From assembly GCA_013397935.1 (NCBI GenBank), contig VZRN01001184.1, forward strand, positions 96,841 through 160,840: DNA of 64,000 nucleotides, written 5' to 3'. The notes beneath the pieces were generated by a model. It had not been told where the DNA came from. It was given only the letters and a program-made list of their open reading frames with translations, and ran no database searches. This document shows positions 1-10,235 of the stretch, in pieces. The first letter of the stretch is position 1, and every line of letters begins with the position of its first letter. Position numbers and translations under genes: made by a program. This DNA is from Dasyornis broadbenti. Lineage: Eukaryota > Chordata > Aves > Passeriformes > Dasyornithidae.

Positions 1-2012
1 GAACATCAATACTGCTTCCTTCAGAACTTCAAACAAATGTTTCCTGCACGTTTACAGGAAACATATTAAACACTATAAATGGCAACCTGCCTTGCACCTG
101 ATTCAACAGTTAAAGTGAGGTGTGGGCAACTGAGTGACACCGCACTCTCCTGGCGTCATGGCAGATCAGCGTCATTTGAGCTGTGTCTCTTCTATAATGA
201 CGTGAACAGTCACACACATGCACTCATTACTTCATGAATATTTCTATTTCTATAAATCTATGTATTTATATGCATTTACAGACACAAGATTTTCACATTG
301 AATGGTATAAACCTTGCAATTATATTTTGCCTTGGTTATTGGTAAGCATCCTGGAAAATCTCAAAGAATAACAAAAACAAAGTGGTCATTCAAGTGCAGA
401 TCTTTTTATGGATGGGAAAATAAAGCAAAAAGAAATGTAACAAACTGGGAAGAGAGGGGAGGATAGAAAGCCCATCATAATGTAAGTTTACCTCTACAAA
501 AATCCAGCAGAGTATTTTTTCTGTCTCCAAAACAGATTGTAATCTCTGAGGTCTCATCTTTATTTGCTTTATTATCTGTGTAAACACGTGGCCAGAATCT
601 GGTCTTCAGTATCTTAAATGTGATATGTTGGGCAAGAAGCCATGGATGACTCTATCCCTAGAAGACATAATTTCAAAATGTGTTTTCTGCAAAAGAACTA
701 ATTTGTTGAGTCTCTGAGAAAGAACAAGTGGTTCTAATGAGTGATTGTTTTCCCAAGCCATCTTCCTGATGCCAATTTGTATGATTGTCCTCTTCACCTT
801 ACCAATGCTTCAAATTTTGACTTATCAGGAGGATATTTTGAAAGTTTTCTGTAGACCTCCTGCTTTCTTATAGAGCAAACCAGCTGTGTGTGAAGCCAAT
901 TTTTGTAGCTTTACTGGCTTTGAGTGCTCTTCTTTACACTTAGAAAGCTCTAAAATTATTTTAATTGAATCAAAATCATGAATTATAATGTGTGGGAGAC
1001 ACTGCAATGTAATTGTTTCTCTTTGTGATATTTACATTCTAACTCAGTCATCCTCTCCAGTGTCCTGCTTTGGAACTCCTTTTTTGCCATTTAATTCATT
1101 CACCTCACAATCAGTCAAGGCTCTGCCATATAATTCTAATTTTGTTAAGTGATATGAAAATTGAACAGCTAAGGTTTATTATCTTTGAATGAAGGCACTC
1201 TTTATTCTTCCTGTCTTAAGACTCAGTTAATATTCTGAATAAATACACAACTTCCAAATAGGTGCACAATTGGCCTTTAGTTAATTTTCAAGCAAAGAGA
1301 TTAGGGAAACTCAAGCCTGTTTGATCCTGCAGATCATTTGAAGCTACAAACAATTTTGTTGCTTTCCAGTTTCTCTTCACAAGAAGCAGCTTTTCATTTG
1401 TCACTGTCCGAAAGGGGAAGTTCTCTAATGGGGAGCTGGATGAGCCAACACACACAGAGAACATGCATGATTTTACAACATTTACATACTTAACCAACAC
1501 AACTTATAAATCTGCACTCTTTCTGTTTCTAGGCTGTGTGGATAATGCTTATATGTCATGATTACCATTAATTCTCAGTTTGATTTCAGTGCTCAAGTAC
1601 TCTACATTACTTGGACAATAAATGACTAATGGATCCCTAGAGCCTTGACAAATAGACTAAATCCTCAATAGACTAGAAAGCTATGGAGACAGGACCAATA
1701 TTGGGTCCTAGTCTTCAGTTCAGGAGTATAACTTACATAAAGTCGAACATGTTTTGAAAAGGGTTGTACCAGAGGGCTAAATGTGCTATTCCCAGATAGA
1801 ATACTAAAAGAGAGTAGAGGCTTACATTTTTTGGATGGTCTGTCTCTAAAGCTGACATGTGCATTCATCATTATTTTAATCATCAGTAAACTGTGAGAGG
1901 AGTGAGGTATGGGCAGGACTCTGAAGGAGTACAGTGGGGGTGGCGCAGCTGAGCAATAAATGAGACGTTGCACTATGCAAATACATTGTTGAAAATCTGA
2001 GGAATTGTTAGT
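1..2012. other. Unique AT-rich non-coding DNA
   Basis: No repeat family, RNA gene or convincing coding region is visible. Open frames are all under about 105 codons and look like chance frames in AT-rich sequence. The one structured item is a short perfect hairpin at 37-64, listed separately. Confidence 0.6.
37..64. repeat. Perfect 10-bp inverted repeat (hairpin)
   Basis: The arms ATGTTTCCTG (37-46) and CAGGAAACAT (55-64) are exact reverse complements around an 8-nt loop. No T-tract follows that would suggest a terminator, and nothing adjacent is coding. Each arm also reads as a TTTCC/GGAAA core of the kind bound by NFAT- or ETS-class factors. A chance palindrome in a 64-kb window is quite possible. 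Confidence 0.6.
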
Positions 2013-2017
2013 GCATG
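2013..2017. repeat. Left target-site duplication (GCATG)
   Basis: GCATG directly precedes the LTR start TGTAAGAG and recurs immediately after the LTR end TTTTAACA at 2798-2802. Exact 5-bp flanking duplication is the hallmark of retroviral-type integration. Confidence 0.75.
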
Positions 2018-2797
2018 TGTAAGAGATATAATTGCCTCAAATGCTGTTCAGACCAGAGAAGGACTTTGGCCTTGGCCACAGAAGGACTGTAGCAAACAGT
2101 GTAAAGAAGCAACTGCTTGTTTGTGACCACCAAAGCCCCTTTACCCCCTGCCAGAATTTGCCTCCTGGATTCCAGGAATTTGGATGTGAGTTAAGCCACC
2201 TGATGGGAACTTGAGATGAGATAAAGGTGGTACTATTGTCCAATTATCTTAGGTTTAAGGACAATTAAACAAGGCTTGGGGGAGAATAACATACCCACGA
2301 GGAAAGCCAACTCAGCATCTGTGCTGAAAATCAGCTCTGGCTGGCTCTGGCAGAGGGAGGCCATAGTCCACTGACTCAAGAAGGGAGGCCCAGCTCGAAA
2401 GAGAAGGAAGACTGAGCATGGGACTAATTAGCATTGGAAGCAAGGGGATCATTTCACCAATAGGATAAGAGAACTGTGAAGCCAATGAGCATCGATTCCT
2501 TTGTTTGCTGAAATGTGTAAACAGTTAGAAGCTTTAAGAAGCTTTGGGGTCCTTGACACTGAGAAGACCAGAAGAAGACCAACAGGTTTTCTTCTGGTTC
2601 CAACAGTGGTGGAATCTTTTCTCTTAATCTGTCTCTCTGTAACTCTATTTCTCTCCCTGCTCTCTTTTTTCTATTTCTCTCTATCTCACCTTAATGGTTA
2701 AATAAAATCCATATATTAACTCCACCGTGTGGTGTTGTTTGCACCTTAATTCAGGCAAAGGCATCTCTCTAATAATTGTAATAATCGGATTTTAACA
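2018..2797 (+). mobile_element. Solo LTR of an endogenous retrovirus, 780 bp
   Basis: The element begins TGTAAGAG and ends TTTTAACA, so it has the canonical TG...CA termini, and it is flanked on both sides by an identical GCATG. An AATAAA polyadenylation signal lies at 2701-2706. It is followed by a T/G-richer stretch (CCGTGTGGTGTTG) typical of an R-U5 region, and preceded by a pyrimidine-rich run. This fixes the plus orientation. There is no second LTR, primer-binding site or gag/pol/env sequence, so it is a solo LTR left by recombination. Plus- and minus-strand open frames of 60-70 codons inside it are not genes. The exact duplication and intact ends argue for a moderately recent insertion. 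A 5-bp duplication fits ERVL-type elements in birds but does not decide the class. Confidence 0.75.
2701..2706 (+). promoter_or_regulatory. LTR polyadenylation signal AATAAA
   Basis: AATAAA sits about 90 bp before the LTR 3' end, where the R/U5 part of a retroviral LTR is expected. It supports the plus orientation. Confidence 0.5.
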
Positions 2798-2802
2798 GCA
2801 TG
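2798..2802. repeat. Right target-site duplication (GCATG)
   Basis: Exact copy of the GCATG at 2013-2017, immediately after the CA terminus of the LTR. Confidence 0.75.
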
Positions 2803-5800
2803 TCATAAAGACCTGTTCCCTAGAGCAATTAGAATTTATAAACATTGTCTCACTGAAATACTTGGAAACGTAGACCATGATGTCTCTTATCAGTCTTATG
2901 ATTCATAAACTCTTCAGTTTTATCAGGAGCAGGACATAGCTCTAGAAATCTTGAATTGATCCAGGAAAATAATCCCAGCCTTCCTACAACAGTGTATTTT
3001 AGGGCCTTGATATCCTCCTGTAGCCTGCCTCATGGGTTTTGGTGATAGCAAAAGTAAAAATGACCTCACTTTCTAGAGCTGCGGAAAAGGTAATAATGAA
3101 AGCACGTATCTATTAACTTGTCAGTTAACAATATCTCATTTTAGAAACAATCCTGTTAGGAAGTTGACATACTGACATGACATATTTGACATTAAGTTGA
3201 ATGTTTGGAGTTATTTTCCCTCTGATGAGTAGTTTTTAAAATCTGTGTTCTTGCTATTTGCTCTTGTTGAAGTCTGTGACTAAAACTTTGTGTCACTGAT
3301 GGTATTAACATGTAGTCAAAGGCATTGTCATGGTTTGGATTCTGGATGGTTTAGTTCCAGGGAGAGTTTTGCAAATACCATCACTGTACTGTACAACTTC
3401 ATTCATCAAAAGAACATTGTTTATATATTTATTAAATATAAATGTGATATGACGGTAACATTTTCTGAATTTTTGCCATATATTTTTAAATTTTCACTGC
3501 TTTCTCTTTTCTTCTACAGTATTCTCCCAGCTGCTTCTGCTCAACTCTGAGTATGAAAACAGTTTCAGTCAGGTCAGTAAAATGCAGTGAAGATTTACCT
3601 TTCAGAAAGACAGAGCGGTTGGGTTTATTGGTTGGAAGTCTTTAACTGAAAGACTAGTCTGTTTAATTTTTCAAACTCTTCTTTGCAAAAGAGTGTTTGT
3701 TAGACAGCAAATCCCCAGTTAACCTGGTTCCTGAGGCCACTTAACCTACAGCAATTACACTGATGGGCCAATGCTATCTCTGGGATAACTCTATTAAGAG
3801 CAGTTGGATTACACCATCTTTGGATTTAATTGTGGTGATTTAATTTATGTCAGAGGAAATAATTCCTCAGTGTACTTCTGAAAAGATGCAACTTTCTCAA
3901 CACACGGGATTCAGGGAGTCCAAAACGGCGACAGTTTCAAAAATACATTGTGGGAGAGGGAAAGAACTCCCGCTTTTCAGCCTCCTACGTCCCTGCTGGT
4001 CCTTCCCTCTCCTAGTGACTTCTCAGTGCCCTCCTTCCTCCTTCTCTCCTGCTGCTCTCAGCACAGAGAAAGAAATGGGTCAAGCCAGTGGGTCACTGAC
4101 AGTGCATGTACACCTCGCCATGTGATGCCATGAGCCATACAGGATTACATGCTTAAGTTTCTCAAAGCCTGTTTTATAGGCCCTAATAAAACTCTGCTCT
4201 TGATGAGACAGTGGAAAGAGGGAGCCAGTAACAATGTGCATATTTTAAAGATGAAGATGGTTTTCAGCTAATAGATATAAAGAAAGTATTAGCAAAATTT
4301 CTAATGGCAGCTCTTGTGAAAGGACTTTCAAACAGAGTGTTACTTTGTTCCTTCTCTTTAAAGAGAAAGAAAAGACCCTCCAAAGTCCAGCCACTCACAG
4401 TTCAGGATACTCGTACTAAAAGGGAAGGAGATCAAATCTTTCACATGCTATTTGGTATCAGCCCCATCACGTTATGTAACATGACTGCCTTGTCACAACA
4501 TAATGCACTGGGGAGGAATGACAAAAGGCGTTTTTCACAGCTACATTTGAAGAAGCCACAGCACTTCAAACAGGCAACTTAATATATTTTCTTGTTAAAG
4601 GACTTGCTCTAAGCACAGATTGAAAATGTACCCTTTTCCCAAGTCCATCTCTAAAAATACACACATTCTTCAAACATACCTGCATTATATAGATGAGCAT
4701 CATAATACATAACCTCTTTACACAGGCAAGAATGGCTGAATGTAGGTACATATGTCTTTTAGTTTTTATGGGCTTATATAACAATCAGGATGGTATATGC
4801 AGCATATGTGGTTGCATGTTTGACATCTATGGGATAACTTTTGGAATTACTTTGAGTGTGGTGATCCCTAGTTAAACAACTGTTTTAATAGTTTTGGCAA
4901 AAACATTGACGTTTCAGTAAATTATATTTCAATTGCAGTCATCACTAAGTGAGAGCATTTATGCCAGTGGGCATTTTGTCTGTCTCACAGTTCTTACCAT
5001 AATGGTGACAACTTATTTTCCTGATCCATCAGAAACCCCCTTCTGACTGTTTTTTTTCTGAGCCACTTTGCCCTCCCCTTTTTCTCACTTGTTTTCCCTA
5101 CCTGTCCTTTGTGCTCTTCTCAGTGGTCACTCCAGATGCCTTTCAGCCGGTTTAAAGGCTTCAGTAATGGCCTTTGTGTTAATTCCATGGAGTGACTATC
5201 GCAGGAATCAGATGAGAGCATTAGCAGTGTAGGTTGACTTGAATCTCCATCAGGACTACAACACTTGCACTTGGTTACATCTAGTGCCGATGTGCCGAAG
5301 AGCGCCTGTTCCTTGGCAGCTGCATGGTCTTGTCACCTTTCACTTATCTTCTCAGCAGTGTTGCGTCCTTTGCCATGCTGAACTGCCATTTCTGGAAATG
5401 TCACCTCCTCAAGCAGAACAATTATGGATATAATGTATCAGTGCCAAGAATGAGTGATTCAGTAATTCACTGGTGCTTGAAAATGTCAGTTCTAGAAATA
5501 CTCATGCTTCCCTTAAGTTTGATTGTGGCTCAGGCATGTTAGTCCAAAAAGAAGGGACTTGAAAAGTGAAAGAAACTAGAGAAATACAGAAAGTTCTCTA
5601 TCCTTGACTTCAAAAAGCTTTAAAAATACAAAATCCAAGAATACTTGAAGCACATTTTGTGCTTTTGGGCTTGAAGAATGAAAATGAGCTGTTTGAATTG
5701 TTAGAGTTTTTTTCATCACAAAAGTCATTTAATTGCAGGCAGGTTGTTTATGAGACTGAAACTTACTGTTATTGAAGCAAGTGGTTCCCATAACTTTAGA

Positions 5801-6523
5801 TAAAATCTGCTCGTTCATTTTATATTTCAACTACTTTAGATTCAATGCTGATTTTCTTTCCTTGAAACATATTTAAGATCCTTTTGCATTAAGAAAGTAA
5901 ATTTTAGAGGTGAAAATATAGTCAGTGGTCCATTTTTTAGCTTTCAGCATGACTGGTAAAAATAAAAATGTAGTGGTAAAGAATGCCTCTGTATTTTCTT
6001 TCCAGCTAGAGGGGAGGGAAGGGAAAGAAAAGTCAATACTTGGCTGGAATCATGAGCAGCTTGTTGGGTGAGTAAATCAGTCAGGAGCCCTGCAGCTGGT
6101 CAGCTTCACCTCACCGATAAATGTCACAACTCACTGCTGTCAATACGAATTACCAGAAAAGGTTTCCTAGGAACTAGGGATGAGGGAGCTGTTTTCCTTT
6201 GACTGAATTATATGGGCCAAAATAATACTGAAACAAGATTAGAATTGGTTACTGTGACCAGGCAATTATTTAAATGTACCCAAAAAGCAAGACAAACCAT
6301 GGAAAATATTGCAGGCCAGGTCACAGAATGCAGGAAATTTGTGACTTTAACAGAGGTTTGAGGGGTTAAGATGTGTTAAGTTGCAAAGCAAGTTTGCTTT
6401 AGTTTTTAGTGCTAGGAAAGGGATCTGAGGAAGCACGAGCTTTCTATATAAAATGAAGGAAGGCAAGTAATTTTTGAAGTTATTCCAGAAAGATTTCTTC
6501 CCAAGTCACTCTCAAGGTGCTTT

Positions 6524-6748
6524 GTGCAGCTCCAGCAGACTTCCTCGTGGGAGGGGACAGGGGCAGCTGCCCCAGCACAGCCTGGTCCCAACACCTGCAC
6601 TCCAGAGATGGAGGCACCCACTGAATGCAGACATTTTGTGTTGCCCCTCTGGAACGAAAGGAGGACTCTGAAAACAGACAATGATCCCAAATTAGTTTCA
6701 GTCACAGAGAATAAGGAGCACCCACCAATCTCCAAGCTGGCTGGGCGG
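6524..6748 (+). other. GC-richer island with exon-like ends (unproven)
   Basis: This stretch is visibly richer in G and C than its flanks. It is preceded by a pyrimidine-rich run ending in CAG and ends in a good splice-donor-like sequence, GCG|GTAAGC, with the GT at 6748-6749. One plus frame is open throughout (about 75 codons, GTG at the start), and a 134-codon frame is open on the opposite strand (6412-6816). Neither translation resembles a family I know. It could be an lncRNA exon, an eroded repeat or chance. Confidence 0.2.
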
Positions 6749-8077
6749 TAAGCACTTCTGACATTTGTTACCAGAAATAACAGTGAGTGGGTAGCTGCCT
6801 TAAAAGAGAATAACATAGATTTTAATTGCTTCTTCTACACCTTGTCCTCATGTGTTGTGTGTTATGCTGCACCCAGTTGTTGCCATCGGATCTGACAGGA
6901 TGTTGACATGGCAACATGTTATTTGGGACAAAACAATAAAATGGTAACAAATGAAAAATGCTATTTTTATGTATCTGCAAACCATATGTCCATATACTAC
7001 CAGCAGTTACTATGCTGGTCAAAAAATTGAAACTGCTTTTCACAGAAAATCTGGATACAGAAACTAAAGAAGAGGTTGTGATCACAGATTAAAAAAAATA
7101 AAACCACAAAGGACCAAAACAAAAATCTTCTTGCAAAGAGAAAGACTTTCTGAAAGCTGAAATGGGATACTTATTTTAATTAAAATACCTTATTTACCAA
7201 TGATGAATTATTTTAGTTTTAATAATATCAGTTATTATTAGTCAATGAGAGAGAAAATTGCACAGAACAGGGTACAAATATATAAAAAAATGATGCTGAT
7301 ATAAGTAGGTTTTTTATTCTGAACAGAACCTGAGAAAACTCATAACTAAACAAATGTTCACTCACTTTGGATGTTTTATTTTTAACACAGTTTAAGAAAT
7401 ACTACTGTATTACTAGGGATACAAAAATAATAATAATCAGATGCTTGATTTCTAAATGAAGACTGTCAAATGCCTCAATGCAGAAATGTTAAAATGAAAC
7501 ATTACAACATCATCGTAAATCTTCTGAAAAGAATTAATGGTGGCATCAACATGACTTTGTAATACGTTTTGATTTTGAGTGCCTTAAACAATAGAAAATG
7601 GTCCTGTCAAGTCTTTCCAGCAACTCCCTATTTCCTTATGTAAAAAATGGTAATGTACTTAACATTTAATCCAGCATACCTACTTAAACCACACATTTCC
7701 CTACAATACTCAAATCAAACCCCAAGTCAGAAAGCATATTTCCACTTCATTAAAATAATGTCTTTTGACTTTATTCAAATGAATCAAGGAAATAATAAAG
7801 TTTTAGACTTTCTTCCCGATTGCTTTGAGCACCAAAGTGGACAAGTACATTATTTTGATTATAGTAAAATTGCATTTCTCTCTGGAAATAAATGTTCCAG
7901 CACTGCATGGAAGAAGATAACAAAGGATGCAAAAATAATGAGTAGAAAGGCAATTTTCTTGATAATGTATCAGGTTCTGGTACACTTTGGCCATTTCCCT
8001 AATTATGTATTAAAACTATCTGGATACCACCTTTTTGCCTTTGATATCATGTGGAAATAAGCAGGATAAATTATAAG

Positions 8078-8335
8078 CTAGATATGAACATAGCTTTTGC
8101 TTAGTGGCCTGTGGCTTTGCTCTTCCCATGATATTGCTACCAGTTCACTGTTTTCCTTTATGATTTCTAGGAATTTGACAGTCCAGTCAGAGCCATAGAA
8201 CTCGCTGGTCCAGGCTGGCACTCCCAACCCCCTGGCATTTGGCACATGGGTGTTTATGTAGAGAAACAGGGACACTGGCATTCCCCAGCAGGTGTCAGAT
8301 TCTTTGTGGTCCCACAACAGAGCATGCTGGTACAT
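8078..8335 (-). other. Unrecognised 85-codon ORF, possibly coding or a pseudogene fragment
   Basis: An ATG at 8333-8335 opens an 85-codon frame on the minus strand in a patch that is less AT-rich than its surroundings. The translation is protein-like in composition: residues about 36-80 are mixed hydrophilic/hydrophobic with Trp, Glu and Lys, with no low-complexity run. I do not recognise a domain, and no polyadenylation tract or flanking duplication marks it as a retrocopy. The chance expectation for an ORF of this length in 64 kb is not small, so it is listed as a candidate only. Confidence 0.2.
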
Positions 8336-9670
8336 CAGAGATGCTGAAGAACAGCAAGATAGAGTTCATTCCTGCTCAACAGAACCAAAGTGCTTGCTCC
8401 CTAGGATGCCAAAGCCTTTACCTCCACCTAGTTCTGCAGTCAGAAATGTAAGACATCAGTCTGTACACTTCACTGGCCCATTAGGAGGTAGCAGCTACTC
8501 AGCTCCTCCTTTTGAATTAAATTTGCATCTCCCATGATCTGATAATGGAAGGTATTTAGAAAGGGATTGGCAAAACTACTGAGTAGGCAAGTATTGTGCT
8601 TCCTTTGTGCTGCAAGGTAACCAGAGCATACCTGTTAAGCTTGCTCAGTATCTTGGCATGTGCATAAATCACACTGCAGAGCTTTTAGGCTGGACAAGCT
8701 GCATATTGCTGAGCAGGTAACACCAGATACTCATTACTGAAGAGCTGCAACTGAAATGCAGTGCTTTATTCAGGTTTATTCAGCTTTTTTTCAAAGTATG
8801 ATGTGAAACCAGGAATATATAATCTTAGTAGGAGACCAGGAACATATAGTATTTTTGCAAAATTTGTTAGCACCTGGTGTGATGCTACATCAAGAAAAGG
8901 TAAGAATAACCCATAGCTAAAATAATTTTTTTTTTAAAATTACATATTTCAGCTTCCTTTTGTCTTTATTCTGTTCTTCAGCAAAACTCTTATTCCTGCA
9001 TATGCATTGATATAATAACTGCCTTGACAAATTCTTACCCCTGTAATAAGTTTGTTGGGAAATCTATGTTTCATGGGAGCCAAGGACACTTCCCAGCATA
9101 CTAGACGACAAGGATACCTGTTCTGGACAGATCTGACTACAAGGTGCTTGTCCTGATATTGTAAATCATCTCTGTAGACACCACACCAGAAACCACCTGT
9201 GGGAAAACTGTTTGTGAACTCAGAATGTACACTGACGTGGTTTAGTGGTCAGGAGAGGATTTAATTTGTGAGGACAGACATTACTGATGTTCCATTCTAT
9301 ACTTCCATTTGTTTTAAAGTAAGGGCATTCACTTAGTTATATAATAATGGAAGTCAGTTCAGGATCCTTCCTTTGTCTATGCTTTTTGTGTTCTACTCTT
9401 GGGAAAAACATTCTCCAAAAATCTCTTCCTTATATTCCTCTCAAAAACAGAGAAATGTTTTTAGCTCTTTCAAATAATCTCATTACTAAAGACAACTCCA
9501 TTGAAGAAAAAGTTAATGGTAGAAGAATCCACTTCCAAAACATGAGTACACTTGAAAACATATTATTATGACTGTTATTAGGAGTGTATGAGCCATAATA
9601 ACTGATTTGATGGATGCCATCCATATTTCTGTTTGTAAATTGCTTGTGACTGGTAAAATTCCTTAGTGTA

Positions 9671-10235
9671 TGTCCTGGTTTCATGTAGTATAGAGCTAAT
9701 TTTCTTTTTCATAGCTGGTACAGTCTGTGTTCTGGATTCTGTATGAGAATAGCATTGACAAAAGACTGATGTTTTAGTTGTTGGTAATCCTAAATCCAGG
9801 ACTTTTCAGTTTCACAGGCTCTGCTAGGGAGGAGCTGGACAAGAAGCTGTGAGGGAGCATGGCCAGGACAGCTGACCTGGACTGGCCTAAGGGATGTTCT
9901 ATTCCACAGACTGTTGTGCCCAGTCTATAGACTGGGGGGACTTAGCCAATTTCTACAGGGGGACAGGCTGGGTATTGATCAGCAGGCGGTGAGCAATTAC
10001 ATTGTGTATCAATTGCTTTTTCTTGGGTTTAATTCCTGTCTCTTGCTCCTTTTCTTAATTATTATTATTATTATTGTTATTATAAATATTATTAGGATTA
10101 TTGTTATATTTTACTTTGTTTCAATTATTATTATTATGTTTTTATCTCAGCCCCTGTTGATTCACCTCCCCACAGGGGGATGGTGACCAAGTGGCTCCAT
10201 GGTGCTTAGTAGCCAGACGGAGTTAAAAGACAACA
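9671..10235 (+). mobile_element. Solo LTR, avian ERV family A, about 565 bp
   Basis: The start TGTCCTGGTTTCA and the end (a 'ggtgcttagtagccag' block followed by an A-rich ...GACAACA terminus) match the ends of an LTR family very common in birds. The same family recurs at 29609-30188 (minus) and 62144-62695 (plus). Shared internal landmarks are a 'tagctggta' box, 'gctctgc...agg', 'ggacagctgacc', 'tggcc..aagggat', 'gtgagcaattacattgtg' and a run of ATT triplets before 'tttatctcag'. The TATA region is degraded here (CTATAGACTGG). No flanking duplication is evident. There is no internal retroviral sequence, so this is a solo LTR. Ends are good to a few bases. Confidence 0.75.
10061..10139. repeat. 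ATT-rich simple sequence inside the LTR
   Basis: Interrupted ATT/TTA triplet repeats run across this interval. They lie at the position where the related LTRs carry shorter triplet tracts, so this is expansion of a tract native to the LTR. Confidence 0.6.

Larger units (their letters stand above)
2803..9670. other. Unique AT-rich non-coding DNA with two GC-richer patches
   Basis: Mostly featureless AT-rich sequence. The open frames here (the largest is 137 codons at 7647-8060) have biased AT-rich composition and no recognisable motif. Two patches stand out and are listed separately: 6524-6748 and 8078-8335. A small imperfect direct repeat occurs at about 8810-8850, where an 'accaggaayatata' unit appears twice. 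Confidence 0.55.

Noticed and set aside
4182..4215. AATAAAACTCTGCTC considered as the polyadenylation region of another LTR
   Set aside because: No LTR termini, TATA region or flanking duplication could be found around it.
7647..8060. 137-codon plus-strand ORF
   Set aside because: Phe/Ile/Lys-rich translation without a motif, overlapped by open frames on the other strand. Most likely chance.
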